From Candidatus Nitricoxidireducens bremensis (GTDB lineage: Bacteria; Pseudomonadota; Gammaproteobacteria; Burkholderiales; Rhodocyclaceae): DNA of 64,000 bases. The stretch spans positions 1 through 64,000 of the forward strand of contig JAOTRT010000006.1 of NCBI GenBank assembly GCA_030247725.1, given 5' to 3'. How positions within the stretch are numbered: position 1 is the first letter of the stretch; each line of letters opens with the position of its first letter. Positions 9,011-17,567 of this stretch are shown piece by piece. Under the pieces are notes generated by a model. The model saw only the letters and a program-made list of their open reading frames with translations. It did no database searches and was not told the origin of the DNA. The translations under genes and the position numbers were made by a program.

Positions 9011-11758
9011 CTACGCGCTCGGCCGCAGCCGCTCCGCCAGCCCGTCGGCCGGTTCCGGCTTGCCGTAGAGATAGCCCTGCAGGTAGTCGCACCGGTGGGT
9101 GTCGGTCAGGAAGGCGGCCTGGCCCGGCGTTTCGACGCCCTCGGCCACCACTTCCAGGCCCAGGGCATGGGCCAGCGCCACGGTGGCGCCGCTGATCATG
9201 GCGTCGTTGGCGTCGGTCTCGATGTCGCGCACGAAGCTGCGGTCCAGCTTGAGGGTCTGGATGGGCAGGCGCTTGAGATAGGCGAGGGACGAGTAGCCCG
9301 TGCCGAAGTCGTCGATGGCGAGCTTGACTCCCAGGTCCCGCAGGGCGGCCAGCTGGCCGATGGCATGTTCGGGGTTCTCCATGGCGGCCGACTCCGTGAT
9401 CTCCAGTTCCAGTTCTTCGGCTTCGATGCCGTAGCGCGCCATGCAGTCGGCGACGCACTGGACGATCTTCGGCGAGCGCAGCTGGTGGGCCGAGAGGTTC
9501 ACCGCCATGCAGACATCCTTGACGCCCGCCTGGTGCCAGGCCGCCAGCTGCCGGCAGGCCTCTTCCAGCACCCAGGCGCCTATCGGCTCGATGAGTCCCA
9601 CTTCCTCGGCCACCGGGATGAAGTTGATGGGCGGGATCAGGCCCCGCTCGGGATGGCGCCAGCGGATCAGCGCCTCGACGCCGCAGACGGTGCCGTCGCG
9701 GGCGCGGACCTGGGGCTGGTAGTGCAGTTCGAACTGCCGCTCGGCGATGGCGCGATGCAGGTCCAGCTCGATCTTCAGCCTTTCGGTGGCCGCCTGGGTC
9801 ATGGCGCCGGTGAAGTACTGGATGTTGTTGCGGCCCTTGTCCTTGGCGTGGTACATGGCGGCGTCGGCATTCTTCAGCAGGGCCGCGACGCTGTCGCCGT
9901 CGGTCGGGAAGAGGGCGATGCCGATGCTTGGCGTCGAGTGCAGGATGTTGCCTTCGATCGCATATTCCTCGCCAAGGGATCGCAGCAGCTTGCCCGCCAC
10001 CGAGGTGGCGTCGTTGGCCGTCTGCAGGCCGTTGAGCACCACGACGAATTCATCGCCGCCCTGCCGTGAGACGATGTCGCTCTCCCGCACGGCGGCCTTC
10101 AGGCGCTGCGCCACCGCGATCAGCAACTGGTCGCCGGCGTGGTGGCCGAGGGTGTCGTTGATGGTCTTGAAACGGTCCATGTCGATGAACAGCACGGCGG
10201 CCATCTGGCCTTCCCGCTGGGCCGTCAGCAGGCTCTGGGCGAGGCGGCTTTCCAGGCTGAATCGGTTGGGCAGGCCGGTGAGGGCGTCGTGGTGGGCGAG
10301 ATAGTCGATGCGTTCCTCGGCGGCCTTGCGCTCGCTGATGTCGGTGAAGCTGGCGATGTAGTGGTCCACCTCGCCCGCGGGGGAGCGGATGGCGGAAATG
10401 GCCGCCCACTTCGGATAGGTGACGCCGTCCTTGCGCCGGTCCCAGAGTTCGCCCTGCCAGAAGCCGCTTTCCCGCAGCGCGGCCCAGAGCTGCTGGTAGG
10501 TCTCCGGCCCCGTGCGGCCTGAGGCCAGCAGCTTCGGGTTCTGGCCGCGCACCTCGTCGACGCCGTAGCCGGTGAGCCGGCTGAAGGCGGCGTTGGCGGC
10601 GATGATGCGGTTATCCCGGTCGGTGATGAGGATGGCCTCGCCGCTGTTCTCGAAGATGTTGGCATACAGCTGGAGGGCGCGCTCGGTCTGCTTGCGCTCG
10701 GTGATGTCGCGGAAGGTGCAGTGGAGCTGGGGCTTGCCGTCGATCTCGACCAATTGCACGACGACGTGCACGTCGCGGATTTCGCCGTCCTTGCTGCGAT
10801 GGCGGGTCTCGAAGTTGTCCCAGCCGTGGCGGCGGATCTTCTCGACGTGGGCGGCGGTGTCCTCTGCCGATTCGACGGCCTCGATGTCGAGGAGGCTCAG
10901 TCCGGCGAATTCCTCCCGCGTGTAGCCCAGCTGCGTGTGGGCGACGGTGTTGAATTCGACGAAGCGCCGGGTCTGCGGGTCGACCATCAGGATGCCGTCG
11001 CGGGATTGCTCGAACAGGGTGCGATAGCGCTTTTCGGCGGCGTCGCGTTCCTCGTCGCGCCGACGCATGTTGCGCGACGCCGCGCCGATCCCGATCAGGC
11101 CCAGCAGCCAGATGCCGCCGTAGGAGAGGGCATGCTTGCGGCGCTCGGCGGCGATCTGCTCGTAGTAGGGGGCGAGTGGCAGGTTGATGCCGGTGGCGCC
11201 GCGGAAGTCGCCCGTCTTGTAGCCGAGGATGGCGTGGCACTTGTCGCAGCCGGGCTCCATCATCATGGCGCGCAGATAGCGCAGGTGGGGAGCGCCGCCC
11301 ATGTCCGCCTCGGCCCAGACCTCGCGGCCTTCGCCGCGGGCGAAGGCTTCGAGCTGGTGTCGCTCCCACTCGTCGGGGGCGTTGGCCGGGTTGAGATATT
11401 TCAATCCGGTGATGCGCCCGCGGATGCCGTAGTCCTGGGCGAAGCGATCCATCATCTGCCGCAGCATGGTGGCCGGATTGAGCAGCGTGAGGCGGCGACC
11501 ATCGGTGGTGGTGACGTCGCGGCCGGGCACGTGGTCGAGCCAGGGCACGGACTTCTGGGTCTCGGTGATGGGGACATAGACGCCGCCGTGGGCCGTGCCC
11601 CAGCGGCGCAAGGTGATGTCCTTGTTGAGGTTGGCGCGGGCCTCGGCGTAGGCCATGTCCATGATCTGCGTGCCGGTGCTGTAGAGGTCGTGGGCGAGGG
11701 CGATGCCCAGCACCACGGTCCAGGCGGCGGCTGCGATCAGGTCGATGCGTGGTCTCAT
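9011..11758 (-). CDS. Heme-type sensor PAS-PAS-GGDEF-EAL protein
   Basis: 915 residues. A membrane helix (about 7-25) is followed by a periplasmic domain of the DUF3365/Tll0287-like type (about 30-205) with a c-type heme motif CDKCH at 171-175. A second helix (about 211-228) leads to two PAS domains (about 245-360 and 370-480), a GGDEF domain with intact GGDEF at 567-571, and an EAL domain with EAL at 695-697. It probably both makes and breaks c-di-GMP, or uses one activity as a sensor, under control of a periplasmic redox or gas signal at the heme. The signal is inferred. It is divergent from nfeD and has no operon partner. Confidence 0.9.
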   Translation of the reverse strand: MRPRIDLIAAAAWTVVLGIALAHDLYSTGTQIMDMAYAEARANLNKDITLRRWGTAHGGVYVPITETQKSVPWLDHVPGRDVTTTDGRRLTLLNPATMLRQMMDRFAQDYGIRGRITGLKYLNPANAPDEWERHQLEAFARGEGREVWAEADMGGAPHLRYLRAMMMEPGCDKCHAILGYKTGDFRGATGINLPLAPYYEQIAAERRKHALSYGGIWLLGLIGIGAASRNMRRRDEERDAAEKRYRTLFEQSRDGILMVDPQTRRFVEFNTVAHTQLGYTREEFAGLSLLDIEAVESAEDTAAHVEKIRRHGWDNFETRHRSKDGEIRDVHVVVQLVEIDGKPQLHCTFRDITERKQTERALQLYANIFENSGEAILITDRDNRIIAANAAFSRLTGYGVDEVRGQNPKLLASGRTGPETYQQLWAALRESGFWQGELWDRRKDGVTYPKWAAISAIRSPAGEVDHYIASFTDISERKAAEERIDYLAHHDALTGLPNRFSLESRLAQSLLTAQREGQMAAVLFIDMDRFKTINDTLGHHAGDQLLIAVAQRLKAAVRESDIVSRQGGDEFVVVLNGLQTANDATSVAGKLLRSLGEEYAIEGNILHSTPSIGIALFPTDGDSVAALLKNADAAMYHAKDKGRNNIQYFTGAMTQAATERLKIELDLHRAIAERQFELHYQPQVRARDGTVCGVEALIRWRHPERGLIPPINFIPVAEEVGLIEPIGAWVLEEACRQLAAWHQAGVKDVCMAVNLSAHQLRSPKIVQCVADCMARYGIEAEELELEITESAAMENPEHAIGQLAALRDLGVKLAIDDFGTGYSSLAYLKRLPIQTLKLDRSFVRDIETDANDAMISGATVALAHALGLEVVAEGVETPGQAAFLTDTHRCDYLQGYLYGKPEPADGLAERLRPSA

Positions 11759-11949
11759 GTAACGCGTTCTCCGGACCCGTGATCAAGGGGTCGAGCAGGT
11801 CGGACGGTACGGCGGCCAATCATATCGTGACTGGACGCCCGATGCCTGCCTGTCACAGGGCGGCCGGCGGCGCCCGGCGGAACCGCCATGGCGGCGCAAA
11901 ACCGTTTATGCTCCACCCCTGTCCGGACTGGAACGGGGGAGGTCGCAAC

Positions 11950-12393
11950 ATGCAGCTTGACTGGTGGCACTGGGCCGTGGCCGGCATCGTCCTCGTCCTG
12001 CTGGAACTCGCCATCCCCGCCTTCGTCCTTGTCTGGTTCGGTCTCGGCGCCGTGCTGGTGGCCCTTGCCGTCGCCCTGCTGCCGGCCATGGACGTGACGG
12101 CCCAGCTCGCCGTCTGGCTGGCGGCATCCCTGCTGCTGGTGGGCCTCTGGTTCAAGGTGTTCAAGCCGGGCTTCCACAAGACGCGGGTCGGCACGGCGAC
12201 GGCCGACATCGTCGGCGAGGTGGGGCTGCTGGCGAAGCCGGTGGCGCCCTTCGAGAAGGGCGAGGTGCGCTTCCAGAAGCCGCTGCTGGGCAGCGAGGTC
12301 TGGCCGTGCATCGCCGATGAAACCATCGCTGCCGGCGAGCGCGTGAAAATCGTCGCCGTCGAGGGCAGTTTGCTCAAGGTTGGAAAATCCTGA
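11950..12393 (+). CDS. NfeD-family membrane protein
   Basis: 147 residues from the ATG at 11950, preceded by a strong GGGGGAGG site at 11934-11942. Two or three N-terminal helices (about 7-75, WHWAVAGIVLVLLELAIPAFVLVWFG) are followed by the soluble OB-fold domain (about 85-147, VGEVGLLAKPVAPFEKGEVRF). Short NfeD proteins of this type (like E. coli YbbJ) are partners of SPFH/slipin membrane proteins. The stop codon overlaps the alternative start of the slipin gene (TGATG), so the two are translated together. The likely role is membrane-domain quality control with the slipin. Confidence 0.88.
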   Translation: MQLDWWHWAVAGIVLVLLELAIPAFVLVWFGLGAVLVALAVALLPAMDVTAQLAVWLAASLLLVGLWFKVFKPGFHKTRVGTATADIVGEVGLLAKPVAPFEKGEVRFQKPLLGSEVWPCIADETIAAGERVKIVAVEGSLLKVGKS

Positions 12394-12404
12394 TGGAGGA
12401 AGCC

Positions 12405-13262
12405 ATGGGAGCTGGATTCGTATTCGTCGTCGCGCTGCTGGTCTTCGCGGTCGTCACCCTGCTGAAGGGGGTGCGCATCGTGCCCCAGGGGGAGGAGTGG
12501 ATCGTCGAGCGGTTGGGGAAGTACCACGGCACGCTGCATCCGGGCCTCAATATCATCATTCCCTATCTGGACCGAACCGCCTACAAGCTGGTGACCAAGG
12601 ACATCATTCTCGACGTCCAGGAGCAGGAGGTCATCACCAAGGACAACGCCGTCATCCTCACCAACGCCATCGCCTTCATCAAGGTGACCGATCCGATCAA
12701 GGCGGTCTACGGCGTGACGGACTTCGCCGAGGCGATCCGCAACATGATCATGACCACGCTGCGCTCCATCATCGGCGAGATGAACCTGGACGAGGCCCTG
12801 TCGAACCGGGACAAGATCAAGGCCCGGCTGCGCGAGAGCATCGCCGACGAGGCCATCGACTGGGGGCTGACGGTCAAGTCGGTGGAGATCCAGGACATCA
12901 AGCCTTCCGAGTCCATGCAGAAGGCCATGGAAGCCCAGGCGTCCGCCGAGCGGGAGCGCAAGGCCACCGTCACCAAGGCCGAGGGCACCAAGCAGTCGGC
13001 CATCCTGCAGGCCGAGGCGCGCCTCGAAGCGGCCAAGCGGGACGCCGAAGCCCAGGTGACCCTGGCCGAGGCGAGCGCCGAGGCCATCCGGCGGGTTACC
13101 GCGGCCATCGGCACGGCCGAGACGCCGATGCGTTACATGCTGGGGGAGAAGTACATCGCGGCCATGGGCAAGCTGGCGGAGTCGCAGAACGCCAAGACGA
13201 TCGTGATTCCGGCGGACATCCAGGAAACCCTGCGGGGCGTGCTGGGGCGGGATCGGGCCTAG
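12405..13262 (+). CDS. SPFH/band 7 protein (slipin/QmcA-like)
   Basis: 285 residues. The ATG at 12405 has GGAGGA just upstream. An overlapping ATG at 12393 would add four residues. One N-terminal membrane helix (GFVFVVALLVFAVVTLL) is followed by the SPFH domain (about 25-190: IVPQGEEWIVERLGKY...HPGLNIIIPYLDRTAYK) and a long Ala/Glu-rich coiled coil (about 180-250). This matches paraslipin/QmcA of E. coli, which pairs with the NfeD protein YbbJ. Such proteins form large membrane-anchored cages or microdomains. The upstream overlapping nfeD gene supports the call. Confidence 0.9.
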   Translation: MGAGFVFVVALLVFAVVTLLKGVRIVPQGEEWIVERLGKYHGTLHPGLNIIIPYLDRTAYKLVTKDIILDVQEQEVITKDNAVILTNAIAFIKVTDPIKAVYGVTDFAEAIRNMIMTTLRSIIGEMNLDEALSNRDKIKARLRESIADEAIDWGLTVKSVEIQDIKPSESMQKAMEAQASAERERKATVTKAEGTKQSAILQAEARLEAAKRDAEAQVTLAEASAEAIRRVTAAIGTAETPMRYMLGEKYIAAMGKLAESQNAKTIVIPADIQETLRGVLGRDRA

Positions 13263-13325
13263 CACCGGTTTCAGCAGACCCGGTTCCCATGTCGGGTGCG
13301 GGACGGGAAGCGCGCGCGGCGTAAC

Positions 13326-13363
13326 GGCCGGGCGACGGGCTTCCCCGCCGTCGCCGTCCCGGC
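13326..13363. terminator. GC-rich hairpin between convergent genes
   Basis: GGCGACGG (13331-13338) pairs perfectly with CCGTCGCC (13348-13355), and an outer GGCC/GGCC pair extends it. It sits between the slipin stop and the stop of the minus-strand small gene. There is no T-run, so it may be only a weak or factor-assisted terminator. Confidence 0.35.
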
Positions 13364-13364
13364 C

Positions 13365-13610
13365 TCAGGCCAGGATCAGGCGGAAGCCCGGCGGGGCGCG
13401 GAGGATTTCCTCCGTTTCGACGATGAACAGCCCTTCCAGCAGCAGATGGATCTTCGCGATCATCAGGGCCGAGAGGGCGGCACTGTTCTCCAGTTCCAGA
13501 TCCTGGCGGGTTTTCAGGGCCGACGTCAGCGGGCCGTAGTCGAAGCCGGAAGCGCCATCGTGGCCGATCAATTCGACGATATCGGTATGCGGTGTGCAGT
13601 GGTGTCTCAT
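13365..13610 (-). CDS. Small hypothetical protein (81 aa)
   Basis: 81 residues with a His/Cys-containing start (MRHHCTPHTDIVELIGHDG) and an alpha-helical C-terminal half (LELENSAALSALMIAKIHLLLEGLFIVETEEIL). Family not recognised. The start is supported by AGGAGAG about 8 bases upstream on the minus strand. It lies 43 bp downstream of another small minus-strand gene and is probably co-transcribed with it. It has no clear signal peptide. Confidence 0.6.
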   Translation of the reverse strand: MRHHCTPHTDIVELIGHDGASGFDYGPLTSALKTRQDLELENSAALSALMIAKIHLLLEGLFIVETEEILRAPPGFRLILA

Positions 13611-13653
13611 GGCCGTCTCTCCTGGCAGATGAACGAGGCGATGGGTGTCGGCA

Positions 13654-13812
13654 TCACCATGCCGACCGGCCCCAGAGTTCGATGGGTATGCCGATGCTTC
13701 GACGCAAGGCCTCCTTGACCTTCGCTGCGGTCACGGGAACCTTGAAGGTGATGGCATGGGCGAAGCGTTGTCCGGCCAGTCGGTAGAACCATGTGCGGCG
13801 ACGTACGATCAT
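13654..13812 (-). CDS. Small hypothetical basic protein (52 aa)
   Basis: 52 residues, very basic at the N-terminus (MIVRRRTWFYRLAGQRF) and then a short alpha/beta segment (AITFKVPVTAAKVKEALRR) ending IELWGRSAW. The frame stays open upstream to 14106, but GGGAGAAGGA immediately before the ATG at 13812 favours this short form. The segment ITFKVPVTAAKVKEALRR is vaguely like a CpcD-type linker fold, which I cannot support further. It is probably an operon with the 81-residue gene downstream. Confidence 0.5.
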   Translation of the reverse strand: MIVRRRTWFYRLAGQRFAHAITFKVPVTAAKVKEALRRSIGIPIELWGRSAW

Positions 13813-14140
13813 TTCCTTCTCCCTTCGTTTTCGGATGAAACGCTGTTGCTGCCGAATGACACGCATGCGCCATGCCAGGGTGGCCAACACCCTGATCTTC
13901 AAGCCTTCCGTGGAGGCGGACTTTGTGATGTGTGAGGAAAGCGGCAATTTTTCCGCGCATATCGGCAGACCTTGCGCGCAAATTGCCGGTCCTGCGGAAG
14001 CCTTCCGCTGCCCACGGGAGCGAAGCCTTCGCCGCATGCGCCGCTGGGGGCTAAAATGATCCAAGACCGTTTGCGGCCCCGAATCCCGCCGCGTATTGGG
14101 AAACAATGCGCTGCGTTAATCTCTGCGAAGGTGGAACGTC
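13813..14140. other. Intergenic region with several hairpins and a putative promoter
   Basis: No convincing gene in 328 bp between divergent genes. Three inverted repeats are visible. CGGCAATTT (13942-13950) pairs with AAATTGCCG (13980-13988), with an inner CGCGCA/TGCGCG stem. GCGGAAG-CC-TTCCGC lies near 13994-14008, and GCGAAG-CC-TTCGC lies near 14021-14033. A TAAAAT -10-like box lies near 14051-14056, about 85 bp before the PhnD-like gene. The hairpins could be a structured leader, terminators or protein-binding sites. Confidence 0.4.
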
Positions 14141-14983
14141 ATGTGGAAGATTGCGACCGGCGCTTTTTGGCGCGTGCTGTCTGTGTTGTTGTTTGCCGGC
14201 GTCGGCTTGCCGGCATGGGCCGGTAATGGCGACGCCTATACGCTGGCCGTCCTGCCCGGCGCTCCGCCGATCACGATGCACAAGCTGTGGTCGCCGATCG
14301 TCGAACGTCTGGCGAAGGAATCCGGCCTTGAGTTTCGCCTCAAGCTGTACGAGAAGATGGCCGATTTCGAGCGTGACATCTGGGCCGGCAACCCCGATTT
14401 CATTTACAGCTCACCCATCCAGATCGTCGTCGCCCATCAGTCCTCCGGGTATCTGCCGCTGGTGCGCAGCGCCAAGCCGGTGAGGGTCGGGCTGTTCGTG
14501 CGCAAGGATTCGCCCATCCGCAGTGTCGACGAACTGGTGGGCCGCAAGATATCCTTTGTCGGCAACAAGAACCTGTGCAGCGTCGCCATGCAGCATCTGC
14601 TGACCACCGGCAAGCTGTCTTTCGAGACCGAATACTCGGGATCGACCCGCAACGTGCTCATCAACATACTGTTGGGCAAGAGCGATGCGGGGTCGATATT
14701 CCTGCCGGAGATGGACATGCAGTCCGACGATACGCGCAACCAGTTGCGCGAGATCGTGACGACGCCGGATATCGCCCCGCACCCCCTCAGCGCCCACCCG
14801 CGGGTTGCCGCGAAAGTGCGCGACCGGGTGAAAAGGGCCATGATCGCCATCGCGGCAACCGCAAGCGGTGCGGAGCTTCTCAAGCTGTTCAACCTGAGCG
14901 ACCCGGTGGCTGCCGATTACAGCCGGGATTACCGGCCTTTGGAGGTGATGGACATCAAGGGGATGACCCACTGGGGGCAATGA
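14141..14983 (+). CDS. PhnD-like phosphate/phosphonate-type substrate-binding protein
   Basis: 280 residues. A signal peptide is clear (MWKIATGAFWRVLSVLLFAG...PAWAG, cleavage near residue 27). The mature part is a type-2 periplasmic binding protein of the PhnD family (YTLAVLPGAPPITMHKLWSPIVERLAKESG..., DFIYSSPIQIV, VGRKISFVGNKNLCSVAMQHLL). The start has GAAGGTGGAA upstream. No ABC permease or ATPase follows. Instead the stop codon is one base from the GTG start of a histidine kinase. The protein therefore probably works as the periplasmic sensor for that kinase rather than in transport. The ligand is unknown. Confidence 0.88.
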   Translation: MWKIATGAFWRVLSVLLFAGVGLPAWAGNGDAYTLAVLPGAPPITMHKLWSPIVERLAKESGLEFRLKLYEKMADFERDIWAGNPDFIYSSPIQIVVAHQSSGYLPLVRSAKPVRVGLFVRKDSPIRSVDELVGRKISFVGNKNLCSVAMQHLLTTGKLSFETEYSGSTRNVLINILLGKSDAGSIFLPEMDMQSDDTRNQLREIVTTPDIAPHPLSAHPRVAAKVRDRVKRAMIAIAATASGAELLKLFNLSDPVAADYSRDYRPLEVMDIKGMTHWGQ

Positions 14984-14984
14984 C

Positions 14985-17006
14985 GTGCCGATCCTGCCGC
15001 GCCGCCTGAACTCCCGCATCATCCTGGTGGTGTCGTGCATCCTGCTCGTCACTGGGGCGGTTTCCGGCTGGCTGGCCGCCCGGAAGGAAGCGGAGGAGTT
15101 GCTGGAGACGATGCGCCAGACTTCCTCGGTCATCGTCCGCAATCTGGCCGAGAGTTGCACCCGCTTCCTTCTGGTGGAGGACTATGCGGACCTGGAAACC
15201 TTCCTGATCAACTCGGCCAAATTGCCCGGCATCCAGCGGCTTCAGGTTGCAGAACCTGACGGCAGGTTGATCTGGACCGTGGAACGTACGCCGGACGGCG
15301 ACGTGCGGGCTGCGACGGGCATTGCCCGCATCACGCCGCCGGCTTCCCTGGATGCGACCGCGACCGTGGATACGGCCCTGGTCATCTGGCAACCGATCGT
15401 CGCCGGAAAGCCGCTCGGCTGGCTCCGGGTGGAATATGGCCTCGATCACATTCGGCAGGCCCAGGAGCGAACCTGGCGTAACACCCTGCTCGTCACGCTG
15501 GGATGGGTGGTGTTCAGTTCGCTGCTGATCATCCTTCTGCTGCGCCCCATCGTGCGGTCGATCGCGCGGCTGACGGCCTTTGCCCAGGGGCTCAACGAGC
15601 ACAAGGGCGAGCAGATCGTCGTCGACGGCCAGGTTCACGAGCTTGCCGAGCTGGGGGCCTCGCTCAACGATGCATCGGCGAAACTGCAGGCCGGGGAACA
15701 TCAATTGCTGGCCCAGAGCGAATCCCTGCGCAATTTGAACCGGAAGCTGCGCGCCATCAGCCGTTGCAACGAAGCCCTGATTCATGCCGAGGACGAACAG
15801 ACCCTGCTGGCCGACATCTGCCGCATCGTCTGTGGCGATGCCGGCTACCAGATGGCGTGGGTCGGCTATGCGGAAAATGACGACGCCAGATCCGTGCGCC
15901 CCGTGGCCTGGGACGGCGTCGAGGATGGCTACCTGAAGATTGCCGACATCACCTGGGCCGATGGCGAGCGCGGCCGCGGCCCCACGGGGACCGCCATCCG
16001 CAGCGGCATCGCCAGCCAGGTGGAGGATTACGCGACCGATCCCCGCGTCGCGCCCTGGCGCAAGGAGGCCCTGCAGCGGGGCTACCACTCCAGCATCTCC
16101 CTCCCGCTCAAGGACGACAGGGCGAACACCTTCGGCGCCCTGACGATCTACGCGCGGGAATCGGGCGCCTTCACGCCGGACCAGATGCGCCTGCTGGAGG
16201 AACTGGCCGACGACCTGGCCTTCGGCATTACCGTGCTGCGGGCCGGCATCGAGCGGCGGCGGGTGGAGGAGCAGGTCCGCAGGCTCAATATGGAACTCGA
16301 GCGCCGGGTCGCTGAACGGACCGCCCAACTCGAAGCCGCCAACGAAGGGCTCAAATCGTTTTCCTATTCCGTTTCCCACGATCTGCGCGCACCCTTGCGC
16401 GCCCTCCATGGCTTCGCCCATCTGCTGATGGAAGATGAAGCGGCCAATCTCAGCGCCGAAGGCCGCAACATGCTCGATCGCATCTGGAAAAACGCCGAGA
16501 AGATGGGGAAGCTGATCGACGATGTCCTGCAGTTCTCGCGCATCGGCTTTGCGGACATGAACCGCAAGGCGCTGGATATGACGCTGCTGGCGCGCGGTGT
16601 CGTCGAGGAGCTGCGCGCCGAGTATCCGACGGCCCAGGTCGTCGTCGGCGAACTGCCGCGGGTCGAAGGGGACGAGGCCATGCTGCGCCAGGTGTGGGTC
16701 AATCTGATCGGCAATGCGCTCAAGTTCTCCGCGAAGCGGGAGCGGCCCGAGATCGCGATCAGCAGCGAGCGGCGTAACGACGAGACGGTGTTCTTCATCC
16801 GCGACAACGGCGCCGGCTTCGACATGGCCCACGCCGGGAAGCTGTTCGGCGTCTTCCAGCGCATGCACTCGGAATCGGATTTCCCCGGCACCGGTGCCGG
16901 CCTATCCATCGTCAAGCGCATCGTCGAGCGCCATGGCGGGCGCATCTGGGCGGAGGCGGAGGTCGACAAGGGCGCCATTTTCCGCTTCACGCTTTCCCGA
17001 CCCTGA
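14985..17006 (+). CDS. Membrane sensor histidine kinase with GAF domain
   Basis: 673 residues, GTG start one base after the PhnD-like stop. Two helices (about 10-28 and 168-188) bracket a periplasmic domain. A HAMP-like linker with coiled coil follows, then a GAF domain (about 260-415), a coiled coil, HisKA with H465 (SYSVSHDLRAPLRALHGF), and HATPase_c with N (VNLIGNALKFSAKRE) and G boxes (DNGAGFDM, GTGAGLSIVKRIVERHGG). No receiver gene is adjacent, so the response regulator is elsewhere. Coupling with the binding protein suggests that ligand-loaded PhnD-like protein modulates the kinase. Confidence 0.9.
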   Translation: MPILPRRLNSRIILVVSCILLVTGAVSGWLAARKEAEELLETMRQTSSVIVRNLAESCTRFLLVEDYADLETFLINSAKLPGIQRLQVAEPDGRLIWTVERTPDGDVRAATGIARITPPASLDATATVDTALVIWQPIVAGKPLGWLRVEYGLDHIRQAQERTWRNTLLVTLGWVVFSSLLIILLLRPIVRSIARLTAFAQGLNEHKGEQIVVDGQVHELAELGASLNDASAKLQAGEHQLLAQSESLRNLNRKLRAISRCNEALIHAEDEQTLLADICRIVCGDAGYQMAWVGYAENDDARSVRPVAWDGVEDGYLKIADITWADGERGRGPTGTAIRSGIASQVEDYATDPRVAPWRKEALQRGYHSSISLPLKDDRANTFGALTIYARESGAFTPDQMRLLEELADDLAFGITVLRAGIERRRVEEQVRRLNMELERRVAERTAQLEAANEGLKSFSYSVSHDLRAPLRALHGFAHLLMEDEAANLSAEGRNMLDRIWKNAEKMGKLIDDVLQFSRIGFADMNRKALDMTLLARGVVEELRAEYPTAQVVVGELPRVEGDEAMLRQVWVNLIGNALKFSAKRERPEIAISSERRNDETVFFIRDNGAGFDMAHAGKLFGVFQRMHSESDFPGTGAGLSIVKRIVERHGGRIWAEAEVDKGAIFRFTLSRP

Positions 17007-17028
17007 TCCACCGCGGTTGTTCCATAAT

Positions 17029-17054
17029 GCGCGGGGCCGGCCGCTGGCCCGCGC
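17029..17054. other. Strong GC hairpin upstream of nikR
   Basis: GCGCGGG (17029-17035) pairs with CCCGCGC (17048-17054), with a CC/GG extension inside. It lies after the kinase stop and about 28 bp before nikR. It could end the upstream transcript or sit in the nikR leader. No T-run follows. Confidence 0.4.
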
Positions 17055-17081
17055 GAAACCACCGATGGACGGAGCAGGAAC

Positions 17082-17564
17082 ATGGAACGCATCACGATCT
17101 CCCTCGACGAGGAACTGGCCCGCGAGTTCGACCGCCTGATCGAGCAGCGCGGCTACAGCAACCGCTCCGAGGCCATCCGCGACCTGCTGCGCCACCACCT
17201 GGAGCAGGCGCGCCAGGGCACGGACGAGGCCCGGCATTGCGTCGCCAACCTGTCCTACGTCTACAACCACCACGAGCGGGAGCTGGCCGAGCGCCTGACG
17301 GAATTGCAGCACGGCCACCACGACCTCACCGTGGCGACCATGCATGCCCATCTGGATCACGACAACTGCCTCGAATCGGTGATCCTCAAGGGACCGACGG
17401 CGGCGGTGCGGGCCTTCGCCGACGCCATGACGGCCGAACGGGGCGTGCGCCACGGCAGCCTCAACGTCGTCTCGGTGGAAGTGGATAACGGCCGCCACGC
17501 CCACGGCTACGTGCCCAAGGGCGGCAAGGCCCACGCCCACCTGCACCTGAAGCCCAAGGTCTAG
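17082..17564 (+). CDS. nikR: Nickel-responsive regulator NikR
   Basis: 160 residues. The N-terminal ribbon-helix-helix (residues 1-45: ITISLDEELAREFDRLIEQ...NRSEAIRDLLR) is followed by an ACT-like nickel-binding domain. The high-affinity nickel ligands match E. coli NikR with a shift of one: H77, H88, H90 and C96 (in TMHAHLDHDNC). The C-terminus is extended and His-rich (HAHGYVPKGGKAHAHLHLKPKV). NikR represses nickel uptake genes when loaded with nickel. The nik transporter operon is 3.1 kb downstream, with a candidate operator at 24802-24828. A good ribosome site (GGAGCAGGA) supports the start. Only 3 bp separate it from the next kinase gene. Confidence 0.95.
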   Translation: MERITISLDEELAREFDRLIEQRGYSNRSEAIRDLLRHHLEQARQGTDEARHCVANLSYVYNHHERELAERLTELQHGHHDLTVATMHAHLDHDNCLESVILKGPTAAVRAFADAMTAERGVRHGSLNVVSVEVDNGRHAHGYVPKGGKAHAHLHLKPKV

Positions 17565-17567
17565 GCC

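Noticed and set aside
13654..13812. CpcD-like phycobilisome linker domain in the 52-residue protein
   Set aside because: The resemblance is limited to a short stretch and cannot be supported without a profile search.
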